Shown here: positions 1-6,048 of the stretch, piece by piece
Layout of the letters: each line of letters starts with the position of its first letter
How positions within the stretch are numbered: position 1 is the stretch's first letter
Assembly: GCA_937885475.1 (NCBI GenBank)
Contig: CAKZZR010000135.1
Span: forward strand, 1-9,450
Direction: 5' to 3'
DNA length: 9,450 nucleotides
Source of the DNA: an uncultured Treponema sp.
GTDB lineage: Bacteria > Spirochaetota > Spirochaetia > Treponematales > Treponemataceae
Notes under the pieces: model-generated
Seen by the model: the letters and a program-made list of their open reading frames with translations, nothing else
Database searches by the model: none
Told to the model about the DNA's origin: nothing
Position numbers and translations under genes: made by a program

Positions 1-134
1 CGAAAGCGGCATGTTCTATAGTCTATGCCACAATCAGCGTGTAGCACGCGAGCGTGCGATTTTGAAAGACAAAAATCGACTGGGAGCTATTTTTTGCCTC
101 CATGCTTGACTATTCCCCTCTTTACATGCTTTTT
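1..134. other. Non-coding region downstream of the DUF4956 gene, with three small hairpins
   Basis: I find no convincing gene here. Three inverted repeats lie close together: GGCAT/ATGCC at 8-12 and 25-29, GCACGC/GCGTGC at 44-49 and 52-57 (best folded as a 5-bp stem with a CGAG loop), and CGATTTT/AAAATCG at 57-63 and 72-78. Read on the minus strand, the direction of the operon ending at 135, none is followed by a run of T. A classical terminator for that operon is therefore not visible, and transcription may continue beyond the window. The 11-mer GAAAGCGGCAT at 2-12 recurs at 5912-5922. Confidence 0.5.
44..63 (+). terminator. Possible intrinsic terminator for a plus-strand gene left of the window
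   Basis: A GC-rich stem GCACG/CGTGC with a CGAG tetraloop is followed within two bases by TTTT. This would suit a short rho-independent terminator for a plus-strand gene ending before the window, converging on the operon. The T-run is only four bases and no such gene is visible, so this is a weak call. It could equally be an unrelated hairpin. Confidence 0.25.
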
Positions 135-806
135 TTACAAAACCGGAACCAGTTGGTCGTCCGGGTTTTCAAGGATGATGTTCAGGTTGCCGTTGCGGGT
201 ACGCAGCTCGTCGATGAATGCCTTTGCGTCCATTTCCTTCTTAGGCTGCACCCAATACGAAATCGTAAACAACGTGCCCATGTTCGACGTTTTTACGTTC
301 TTTACGTCGTATTTTTCAAGATATTTTTCAAAGATGTCGTTAAAAACGTCCTTGTAGTTCATGTCCTCTGGAATCGTAATCTTCAGAATCTGCTTGTCCT
401 CAACCTTCCACAAAAGCGACAGCAGAATGAACAGGATGGTAACCACAAACACCAGCGCAAAAGCAACAAAATAGCTGTTCAGACCAATGATAACGCCGGT
501 AGAAAGCGAAAAAAACACGTACAGAATGTCCTTTGAGTCGCCCGGTACGCTTCGGAAGCGCACCAGCGCAAAAATACCCGCCAACGAAAGCGTCTTTTTT
601 AAATCTGACGCAATGAACGGAATGATGACCGTCATAATTGCCGGCATCAGAAGCACCGTAATCACAAAATTCTTGGAGAATTTTTGATTGCGGTTTGCCC
701 ACACATAGCCCGCCGCAATGATAATACCGGCAATAAGCCCCAGCAGCATGTTGAACATAATGTTCCCTGTTTCCGTGCTGATAAGAAAACCATCCAACAA
801 ATTCAT
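135..806 (-). CDS. DUF4956 family membrane protein
   Basis: A 223-aa integral membrane protein of the DUF4956 family. Four hydrophobic segments are seen at about residues 17-34, 48-66, 95-109 and 112-133. Between the second and third is the family's most conserved stretch, LAGIFALVRFRSVPGDSKDI (75-94). The C-terminal part (about 136-216) is soluble and of mixed alpha/beta character, probably cytoplasmic. The biochemical function is unknown. Family members are commonly found next to VTC-domain proteins, and here the ATG overlaps the stop of the VTC gene (ATGA, 803-806), which points to translational coupling and a shared complex or pathway. A strong ribosome binding site GAGGTGAT lies 3 bases upstream of the start. 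It is the last visible gene of the five-gene operon. A role as membrane partner or channel for the VTC product is inference. Confidence 0.9.
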   Translation of the reverse strand: MNLLDGFLISTETGNIMFNMLLGLIAGIIIAAGYVWANRNQKFSKNFVITVLLMPAIMTVIIPFIASDLKKTLSLAGIFALVRFRSVPGDSKDILYVFFSLSTGVIIGLNSYFVAFALVFVVTILFILLSLLWKVEDKQILKITIPEDMNYKDVFNDIFEKYLEKYDVKNVKTSNMGTLFTISYWVQPKKEMDAKAFIDELRTRNGNLNIILENPDDQLVPVL

Positions 807-1540
807 AGAATCACCTCTGTTTTTTCATTTATTTTTGTCTTAAGAAAATTCTTGTATTCCGTTCCGTATTTTGAGAACGACGTGCTGAAAATCCTTCGCG
901 AAGAAAGAAAATGCACGAACCAAAGCGGGAACGCCTTGAACGCCTTGGCTTCCATAAGCCACCTGCCCTCCGGTAAAAGCTGGTCGCCGTACGCCGGGGA
1001 ATCCAGCCGCAAATCCGTCCGCCGTGTCTGAATATTGCGGTCAATGGTCAGGCGGAAGTCGGAATTGTTCTTTTCAAAAAACGCAAGCCGGTCGTACGAA
1101 ATGTACACCCGCGGCTTGAGCCGGTAAAAATGCATGATGTAGTCAATCTCGCGCATAACCTGATGATTGGTTCGCGGATTTTGCGGAAGCGTGCCGCTCT
1201 CAAAATAGTCGTATGCGTCCGACAGAATGAACGGCGTGCGCCGCTTGTTCACCACGGAATCAAACTTCTTTTTGCTTTCAAGATACACCGTGTCGCCCAG
1301 CTGTACCGTTCCGTAGCTGCGCAGGCGAATCTTTTCTTTAAAAACCGGCTTTTCCAGCGATTTTCGGATAAGCTCGTCAGATTCCGTATCCAAGTACAGG
1401 TTGCAGATTGAATAGGTCTTTCCGTCTTTGTTAAAGGGGTCGCTGTCCATATATTCCCCGATAACAGAAAGCAGCGCGTCCTTCTGCTCGTCGCTCAGCA
1501 TGTACTTAATTTCGCAGCGGTTAAAAACTTCTATTGCCAT
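803..1540 (-). CDS. VTC-domain protein, polyphosphate-polymerase-like (triphosphate tunnel fold)
   Basis: A 245-aa protein made almost entirely of a VTC domain, the fold that in yeast Vtc4 makes inorganic polyphosphate from ATP. The tunnel motifs are present in order: R8-x-E10-x-K12, YLDT (49-52), KIRLR (70-74), ESKKK (88-92), YDR (149-151), R163-x-T165-x-D167, E197-x-K199 and SKY (223-225). These basic and acidic residues are the ones that bind triphosphate and metal in the family, so the enzyme looks intact. There is no signal peptide or membrane segment; it should act in the cytoplasm, probably at the membrane with the DUF4956 partner encoded by the overlapping gene. The start has an AGGGGG ribosome binding site 4 bases upstream, overlapping the stop of the previous gene. 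Activity in bacteria is less well established than in yeast, so another NTP-derived product remains possible. Confidence 0.9.
   Translation of the reverse strand: MAIEVFNRCEIKYMLSDEQKDALLSVIGEYMDSDPFNKDGKTYSICNLYLDTESDELIRKSLEKPVFKEKIRLRSYGTVQLGDTVYLESKKKFDSVVNKRRTPFILSDAYDYFESGTLPQNPRTNHQVMREIDYIMHFYRLKPRVYISYDRLAFFEKNNSDFRLTIDRNIQTRRTDLRLDSPAYGDQLLPEGRWLMEAKAFKAFPLWFVHFLSSRRIFSTSFSKYGTEYKNFLKTKINEKTEVIL
810..817 (-). promoter_or_regulatory. Shine-Dalgarno of the DUF4956 gene, inside the end of the VTC gene
   Basis: GAGGTGAT on the minus strand is almost perfectly complementary to the 16S rRNA tail and ends 3 bases before the ATG at 806. Because it lies within the last codons of the upstream VTC gene, it fixes the start and supports coupled translation of the two genes. 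Confidence 0.75.
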
Positions 1541-1548
1541 AGCACCCC

Positions 1549-2397
1549 CTATTCCTCAAGGATTTTTGCGCCGCTTGCCGTAAACGCGCCGTCATCCGTA
1601 GAATGAAGTTTTTTATTGCCGCTCACATAAAAGGTGCCTCCGTTCAAGGTGATTGAATGCTTAACCTTGGGCTCATCCTTTTTTTTGTTGGTCTTAAGCG
1701 CGGTTTCTGTTCCGGTTATATAAAAGGTTCCGGAATTGACGGTTATCGCCTCGTCAGCCTTTATGCCGTTCTTTGAGTCAACAAAATGCGCGGTAAAACT
1801 TTTGTCCTTTTCCACCGTAAGCGTCTGGCAGTTGAGAGCCGCACCGCTTGCCGTTCCGCGCGCAAACAGAACGCCGCTTCCCTTGATTTTTGCGTCGTCG
1901 CATTTTATGCCGTGGTACACGCCGCCGCTTATGTACAGCGTGCCACTTCCGCCAAGCACAAGATTTTTGCGGCAATGCAGCGCACCGGGCTTTTCGGTGC
2001 TTTTTCCGCGCGAGGCAATGCAGTTTACAGTGCCGTTTGCAGAGGAAATTTCAACCTTTGCGTCCGCAAAAACAGCGGGCTTTCCGCTGGTGTTCTCAAG
2101 ATATGCGCCATTGAGCTTAAGAATCGTGTTCTTTGTTCTGGTTATAATCTGACCGTCAAAATAGCCGGAAATGATGTAGGTTTCGCCCTCGCCCTTTGCC
2201 GTTATGACGATGTTCTTTCCGCTTTTTTTAACGGTTTTGTTCATCGGCTCAATCGTAAGCTCCGTTCCATAGGAAGCCTTTTGCGGAAGCTCAAACGCCG
2301 CCGAACCATTCTGACCTTGTGCCTGAGCCTGCGTTTGTGCCGTACAGATACAAGCAAAAGCGAGGGCGCACATCATGATAAGCGCAGTTTTTTTCAT
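1549..2397 (-). CDS. Exported Cthe_2159-type beta-helix protein (carbohydrate-binding domain), 282 aa
   Basis: A secreted protein with a classical signal peptide (KK at 2-3, hydrophobic core to about residue 18) followed by a Q/A-rich segment (TAQTQAQAQGQ) before the folded part. Residues from about 45 on show the repeating short strands and G-rich turns of a right-handed beta-helix: GGSGTLYISGG (149-159), SKNGIKAD (208-215), LNGGTFYVSG (251-260). This is the pattern of the Cthe_2159 family (Pfam 14262), whose founder from Clostridium thermocellum binds cellulose and polygalacturonate. It aligns along nearly its whole length with the product of the gene just upstream, so the two arose by tandem duplication. 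Two cysteines (C16, C18) sit near the signal cleavage region, so lipidation cannot be excluded, but no good lipobox is seen. A GGAGG ribosome binding site lies 5 bases before the ATG. Carbohydrate binding by this copy is inferred from the family. Confidence 0.85.
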   Translation of the reverse strand: MKKTALIMMCALAFACICTAQTQAQAQGQNGSAAFELPQKASYGTELTIEPMNKTVKKSGKNIVITAKGEGETYIISGYFDGQIITRTKNTILKLNGAYLENTSGKPAVFADAKVEISSANGTVNCIASRGKSTEKPGALHCRKNLVLGGSGTLYISGGVYHGIKCDDAKIKGSGVLFARGTASGAALNCQTLTVEKDKSFTAHFVDSKNGIKADEAITVNSGTFYITGTETALKTNKKKDEPKVKHSITLNGGTFYVSGNKKLHSTDDGAFTASGAKILEE

Positions 2398-2412
2398 CCG
2401 TTCCTCCGCACG

Positions 2413-3255
2413 CTACAGCGTTTCCTCAACAAAAAGCGCCCCGGAATTAGAGAACGCATCCTCGTCCGTTATGTACAGTTTTTTGTTGCCAAAAAGATGG
2501 AATTCTCCGCCCGTAATGGCAATGCCATGATGTTTTTTTGGCGAATCCGCCGTAGTATCCGTTTTGAGCGCCGTTCCATTGTTGTACAGAAAAAAGTTGC
2601 CGGAAGCCACGTTGATTTTGCCGTCAGCCTTTATGCCGTTCTTGGAATTAATGAAGTACGCGCGGAATGTTTTTTCCGGCTCAACGGAAAGCGTCTCGCA
2701 ATTAAGCGCGGAACCCTCTGCTGTTCCCTGCACGTAGTATGTGCCGGAACCTTTTAGCTTCATGTCCTCAGCTTCTATGCCGTGGCACACGCCGCTTACG
2801 TACAGAGTGCCGCCGCCGCCAAGTATGAGCATGCGTTTGCCCTGGAGCGCGCCGGTGCGGTTATACGCCCTTCCACGAGAAACAATGTAGTTCACGCTGT
2901 CCTTTGCAACAGAAAGCTCCGTCTTGGTGTCAGCGCGGAGCGCGGGCTTACCGGCGGTGTTTTCCAGATATGCATTCCGTAGTTTGAGCGTCGTATTTTT
3001 TGACGTACACAAAATCTGTCCATTAAAATAGCCGGAAAGCACATATTCCGCGCCGTCCGCTTTGGGCGCAAACGTAATAAGATTCCGCTCTATTTTTACG
3101 CCCTCGTCCATAGGCTCCACAGTAAGCTGTTGGGCAAAGTTTTTTCTTGCCTGCATTACGTCCAGGCTAACCTTTTGCACCGGCTTTTGCACACAAGACG
3201 CCAAAATCCACGCGCAAGATGCAAACCCCAAAATCACTGCCAAAAATCGCTTCAT
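2413..3255 (-). CDS. Cthe_2159-type beta-helix lipoprotein, 280 aa
   Basis: A lipoprotein with a short basic start (MKR), a hydrophobic core and a clear lipobox LASC at 18-21, so C21 should be lipidated and the protein anchored in a membrane facing the periplasm or the surface. The rest (about 43-275) is a small beta-helix of the Cthe_2159 family with motifs GGGGTLYVSG (146-155), SKNGIKAD (204-211) and ITGGEFHLFG (247-256). It is collinear with the 282-aa product downstream; by eye about half of the residues match, and the main gap is one residue near GGVYHGI versus GVCHGI. A ribosome binding site AAGGAGG (3269-3275) is present but 13 bases from the ATG, which is long. The gap to the large lipoprotein gene upstream is only 24 bases, so co-transcription is likely. 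The ligand is unknown; a polysaccharide is the family expectation. Confidence 0.85.
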   Translation of the reverse strand: MKRFLAVILGFASCAWILASCVQKPVQKVSLDVMQARKNFAQQLTVEPMDEGVKIERNLITFAPKADGAEYVLSGYFNGQILCTSKNTTLKLRNAYLENTAGKPALRADTKTELSVAKDSVNYIVSRGRAYNRTGALQGKRMLILGGGGTLYVSGVCHGIEAEDMKLKGSGTYYVQGTAEGSALNCETLSVEPEKTFRAYFINSKNGIKADGKINVASGNFFLYNNGTALKTDTTADSPKKHHGIAITGGEFHLFGNKKLYITDEDAFSNSGALFVEETL

Positions 3256-3279
3256 ATGTGAAAAAAAGCCTCCTTGAAT

Positions 3280-5718
3280 TTATTTTATGCTCGGGCTTGA
3301 AGTTGAGCTTCCTACGCTTACCGCATTCAAGGTTGAAGAGGTCGTACACAAGCCATTAAAATCTGAGTTTGAGATTGTTGGAGCCGTGTATACCGTGTAG
3401 CTTGAAGAGCTTGAGCTTGTAAAGCTAGGGCATGACATGACGAACAAGCCAAAGCTTGAACTTGGAAGTTTGAAAGCATACACTGTTGAGCCAGAGACCT
3501 TTACCGCCACCGCAGAGAATGAAGAAGAAGTTGATGAAGAAGAGGTTGGCTGTCCTGGACCGCCCCGATTATCTACCCCGCCCATTTCTCTTGAGCTACC
3601 TGTAAAATACAGCACTTTCTGACCGCTCGTGTTGTATTCGCTCAATGCCATCTGCGAGCCGCTTGTGCCGGCAAATGTTCCGCCTGTTACGTATATCTTG
3701 CTTCCAGAATCAAATGAATCTTCCGAGCCAGTCTGCGCATAAGAAACAACCACACCGCCCTGAATGTACAAATTGCCGTTTGAGTCAATTCCGTCTCCTT
3801 TGATTGCATAAGAATACAAATTTCCGCCTTTCATATAGAAAGCTGCCGAACTGTCGCTCACATTGATTCCGTCATCAGTTGCCGTAACCTCGGTTGTGCC
3901 ACCATCAATCTCAACGATACTTGCGCCTTCAATTCCTTCTGCCGCAAAATTCACACTCACATTTGAATAATACACGCCGTCAGCATCGTAGTAAGAAATC
4001 TTTGTGTTTGAATCGTTCGTATAATTCGTAACGCCTGTAACATTGAATGTGTTTGTTCCGCCCGCAATGTACACTTTTGAGGAATTGATTCCCTTTCCGT
4101 TGTAAGTGGTAACATTAAGCGTACCGCCATTTATATAAACTGAACTTGCTGTATCGTCCGTATCGGTTTTGATTCCGTTTGCCTTTCTGAATGTTGAGCT
4201 TGAAACGCTTCCCGTTCCGTTGAAGGTAATCGCTCCGTCATTGACGACAACGCTTGAATCGCCATACAGACCGCTTTTTCCCGTAGAAGTGAGCGTATAT
4301 GTTCCGCCGTTTATCGTAAGAATGCCCTTTGTCGCGATACAATTTTTGTAAGATTGTGTGACTGAAAGAGAGCCGCTTCCGGAAATCGTGAGGCTTCCTT
4401 TGCTGTAGAGCGTACCTTTGCCGTCGCTTCCCTCGCGCTGGGCGGCTTTTACCACCGTGCAAGAAACGGTGTTTCCGTCATCATCTGTGTAAGTATCGCT
4501 TGAAGAAGTTGAATATTCCTCGCCGTAGCCTGTGCCGTAACTTCTGCCGTCAACAAACACATTCGTTCCGCTCAGGTTTACAATTGCCTCAGAGCCTTTT
4601 GTAACTTCCACACACGGATAATTTGACGAAGTAATTTTTGCATCATTCAAGTACACCGCCACAACATCGCTTGCGTTCGACTGAATCTTTACGCCGCCCG
4701 TAGTCATTGTTCCAGAAAGATACACCGCGAGCTTTTCGCCAAAAGAAGCCGCATTGATTTTAATAAGCCCGGTGGAAGAACCGTCGTCGTTTTCAGTGAA
4801 TTTAACTTTTACATTGTCAATCGGCTGAACTGCGCTCGTAGAGATTTCCAACCATGACTCGTTATCGTTTGAAACCAATGCACTTTCCAAGTCTACGTAA
4901 ATCACATTTGAGTAAGTCGCCGTGTCAACGGTTGCGTTTGTGTTGTAAGAATCAGAATTAGCCTTTTTTGCCTCAACGGTAACAGACACGCTGTCAGAAT
5001 AAGAATTTCCTTCCTCGTCGCTTGCCGTAACCATTATTGTAACGGTTTGCGCAGAATCCGTGGTATTTTTTCCGGAGATTTTACAGTCGCCGTCATCTTC
5101 CGTTGTTTTTGTGGTGGAATTCTCGCCTTCGCTCGTAAAATACGCATAGTCAGCACCATTCGTAATTTCCCAGCTATACGTAATCTTTGGATTGCCCGTG
5201 TGGTTTGCAGTTGCGGTAAGTTTTGTTTTTCCAGATGACGTAATGCTTGTGCTTGCCGCCGTAAGGGTTAACGACGTAATGGCGTCAGGAACTGATTCTC
5301 CGTTTGCAGAAAGTTCTATAGTCTTTGAAGCGCCTTTAGAAGAAGCTGCACTTCCGCTACCAGCCGTTACCGTAACAGAAATAATAACGCTCTGCTCAGA
5401 GTCAGTCGTGTTATTTGCCGTAAACGTTACCTTTTTGGTATTTGTGCCGCTAAGCGTTGCATAGTTGCTGCCAGTAGTAATTTTCCACTCGTACGTAAGA
5501 GTTTCCTCGCCTTCATAGTCAACCTTAGCAGTAAACGTCGTAGTGCCATTGTAAGACAGCCCATCCGACCCGGTAATCGTTACCGATGTAATCTCTTCAC
5601 TGGAGCTTGTCTCCTCCGTCGTTTCCGAAGAAGAATTTGAATCGTCCGACTCAAGCACGCATGACATGAATGACGCAAGGCATGCAAAAAGAATGCAGAT
5701 TTTGAATACTTTTTTCAT
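3280..5718 (-). CDS. Large surface lipoprotein: two Ig-like repeats plus Cthe_2159-type beta-helix
   Basis: An 812-aa protein and the first gene of the operon. The start at 5718 is chosen over an upstream in-frame start at 5823 because it has GGAGG 6 bases upstream and opens directly on a lipoprotein signal (MKKVFK, hydrophobic core, FMSC at 17-20, lipidation at C20). A flexible acidic Ser/Thr/Glu linker (22-43) leads to two Ig-like domains, about 43-137 and 146-250, that share Y-x-W-x-I-T-x-G-(S/A)-x-Y-A near their middle and end in a strand plus spacer. A Cthe_2159-type beta-helix follows (about 270-710) with many GI-(K/N/E/D) and GGT turns, for example INGGTYTL (469-476), INGGTLNV (529-536), DDGINV (615-620) and GDGIDSNG (641-648). 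The Asp-rich turns would suit calcium binding. The end (725-812) is very serine-rich with a YTVYTAP strand. The layout suggests the Ig-like domains act as a stalk presenting a polysaccharide-binding helix. Ligand and surface exposure are inferred. Confidence 0.85.
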   Translation of the reverse strand: MKKVFKICILFACLASFMSCVLESDDSNSSSETTEETSSSEEITSVTITGSDGLSYNGTTTFTAKVDYEGEETLTYEWKITTGSNYATLSGTNTKKVTFTANNTTDSEQSVIISVTVTAGSGSAASSKGASKTIELSANGESVPDAITSLTLTAASTSITSSGKTKLTATANHTGNPKITYSWEITNGADYAYFTSEGENSTTKTTEDDGDCKISGKNTTDSAQTVTIMVTASDEEGNSYSDSVSVTVEAKKANSDSYNTNATVDTATYSNVIYVDLESALVSNDNESWLEISTSAVQPIDNVKVKFTENDDGSSTGLIKINAASFGEKLAVYLSGTMTTGGVKIQSNASDVVAVYLNDAKITSSNYPCVEVTKGSEAIVNLSGTNVFVDGRSYGTGYGEEYSTSSSDTYTDDDGNTVSCTVVKAAQREGSDGKGTLYSKGSLTISGSGSLSVTQSYKNCIATKGILTINGGTYTLTSTGKSGLYGDSSVVVNDGAITFNGTGSVSSSTFRKANGIKTDTDDTASSVYINGGTLNVTTYNGKGINSSKVYIAGGTNTFNVTGVTNYTNDSNTKISYYDADGVYYSNVSVNFAAEGIEGASIVEIDGGTTEVTATDDGINVSDSSAAFYMKGGNLYSYAIKGDGIDSNGNLYIQGGVVVSYAQTGSEDSFDSGSKIYVTGGTFAGTSGSQMALSEYNTSGQKVLYFTGSSREMGGVDNRGGPGQPTSSSSTSSSFSAVAVKVSGSTVYAFKLPSSSFGLFVMSCPSFTSSSSSSYTVYTAPTISNSDFNGLCTTSSTLNAVSVGSSTSSPSIK
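4969..5283 (-). repeat. Second Ig-like domain repeat within the large lipoprotein gene
   Basis: Encodes about residues 146-250. It shares with the first copy (5308-5592) the pattern ITSLTLT or ITSVTIT at the start, YSWEITNGADYA versus YEWKITTGSNYA in the middle, and NTTDSAQTVTIMVTAS versus NTTDSEQSVIISVTVT near the end. The similarity is clear in protein and weaker in DNA, so this is an old domain duplication. Confidence 0.7.
5308..5592 (-). repeat. First Ig-like domain repeat within the large lipoprotein gene
   Basis: Encodes about residues 43-137, immediately after the lipidated N-terminus and its Ser/Glu linker. It is the partner of the repeat at 4969-5283. Tandem Ig-like units at this position usually serve as spacers that lift the functional domain off the membrane. 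Confidence 0.7.
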
Positions 5719-5724
5719 CAAAAA

Positions 5725-5729
5725 CCTCC
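5725..5729 (-). promoter_or_regulatory. Shine-Dalgarno fixing the start of the large lipoprotein
   Basis: TGGAGG on the minus strand sits 6 bases before the ATG at 5718. It decides the start in favour of the lipoprotein signal peptide; the 35 extra codons upstream (to 5823) would bury that signal and have no comparable site. Confidence 0.8.
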
Positions 5730-5841
5730 AAAAATAAAAGCATATTCGCTTGTAAAAACAGTGGAGTTTGCACGAAGTAACAACTTTTTTAATTCTCAGC
5801 TGAATGACATCCCCGAAAGTCAAACATTCTGACTACTTTTT

Positions 5842-5869
5842 ATGTTACCACGAGTTTTTGAATTGTCAA
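5842..5869 (-). promoter_or_regulatory. Promoter of the five-gene operon
   Basis: On the minus strand, TTGACA (perfect -35, 5864-5869), a 16-base spacer and TAACAT (4 of 6 matches to the -10, 5842-5847). Transcription would start near 5835, giving a leader of about 117 bases before the ATG at 5718. No other sigma-70-like pair this good is seen upstream of the operon. Confidence 0.55.
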
Positions 5870-5910
5870 AAATTTTAACCATGTTGCATGCCGTACAAGC
5901 AGAACGAAGT

Positions 5911-5936
5911 TGAAAGCGGCATCCCCGCACCTTTCA
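5911..5936. repeat. Hairpin TGAAA-GCGG / CCGC-TTTCA
   Basis: TGAAA (5911-5915) can pair with TTTCA (5932-5936) and GCGG (5916-5919) with CCGC (5925-5928), leaving a 5-base loop and a 3-base bulge. It has no T-run on either side, so it is not a typical terminator. It lies between the operon promoter and the palindrome upstream of the MATE gene and may be part of a control site. Confidence 0.4.
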
Positions 5937-5945
5937 TTTCTGCCC

Positions 5946-5991
5946 CAGAGCAAACGCATTATAGAATTTCGGAATTAATGCGTTTGCCCTG
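5946..5991. repeat. Long palindrome upstream of the MATE gene, possible operator or miniature element
   Basis: GCAAACGCATTA (5950-5961) and TAATGCGTTTGC (5976-5987) are a perfect 12-bp inverted repeat with a 14-base centre. Beyond one mismatch (5949/5988), three further pairs CAG/CTG extend it to 15 of 16 positions. The centre itself holds AATT-TCGG-AATT. Near-identical 13-mers, TTCATTTCTGCCC (5933-5945) and TTCATTCCTGCCC (5993-6005), stand on either side. A dimeric repressor site, a structured leader or a small inserted element are all possible. Confidence 0.65.
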
Positions 5992-6009
5992 ATTCATTCC
6001 TGCCCTCTC

Positions 6010-6038
6010 TTTTCACTCTTATAAAAATAAAGCATACT
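6010..6038 (+). promoter_or_regulatory. Weak candidate promoter of the MATE gene
   Basis: TTTTCA (6010-6015), a 17-base spacer and CATACT (6033-6038) each match the sigma-70 consensus at 4 of 6 positions. Transcription would begin a few bases before the ATG at 6049, giving an almost leaderless message, which would fit the lack of a Shine-Dalgarno sequence. TATAAA at 6020-6025 is an alternative -10 without a good -35. Confidence 0.25.
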
Positions 6039-6048
6039 AGCATTCATA

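Larger units (their letters stand above)
5719..6048. other. Divergent intergenic control region
   Basis: These 330 bases separate the minus-strand operon from the plus-strand MATE gene and hold no gene. From left to right they contain the operon's leader (5719 to about 5835), its promoter (5842-5869), CATGTTGCATG (a 4-bp inverted repeat with 3-base loop, 5880-5890), a hairpin (5911-5936), a long palindrome between near-identical direct repeats (5933-6005), and an A-rich stretch just before the MATE start. Confidence 0.6.

Noticed and set aside
1..134. tRNA or small RNA gene at the left edge
   Set aside because: The hairpins do not form a cloverleaf and there is no CCA end or recognised RNA pattern.
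1786..2757. Long plus-strand open frame (323 codons) opposite the two small beta-helix genes
   Set aside because: It is antisense to two conserved paralogous genes, rich in Arg, Cys and Phe without domain pattern, and spans their junction; a by-product of codon choice.
5719..5823. N-terminal extension of the large lipoprotein to an upstream start at 5823
   Set aside because: The ATG at 5718 has GGAGG at 6 bases and begins a textbook lipoprotein signal; the extension would spoil it and overlaps the likely leader.
5946..5991. The palindrome as an intrinsic terminator
   Set aside because: No T-run follows on either strand and it lies between divergent genes, where no transcript needs to end.
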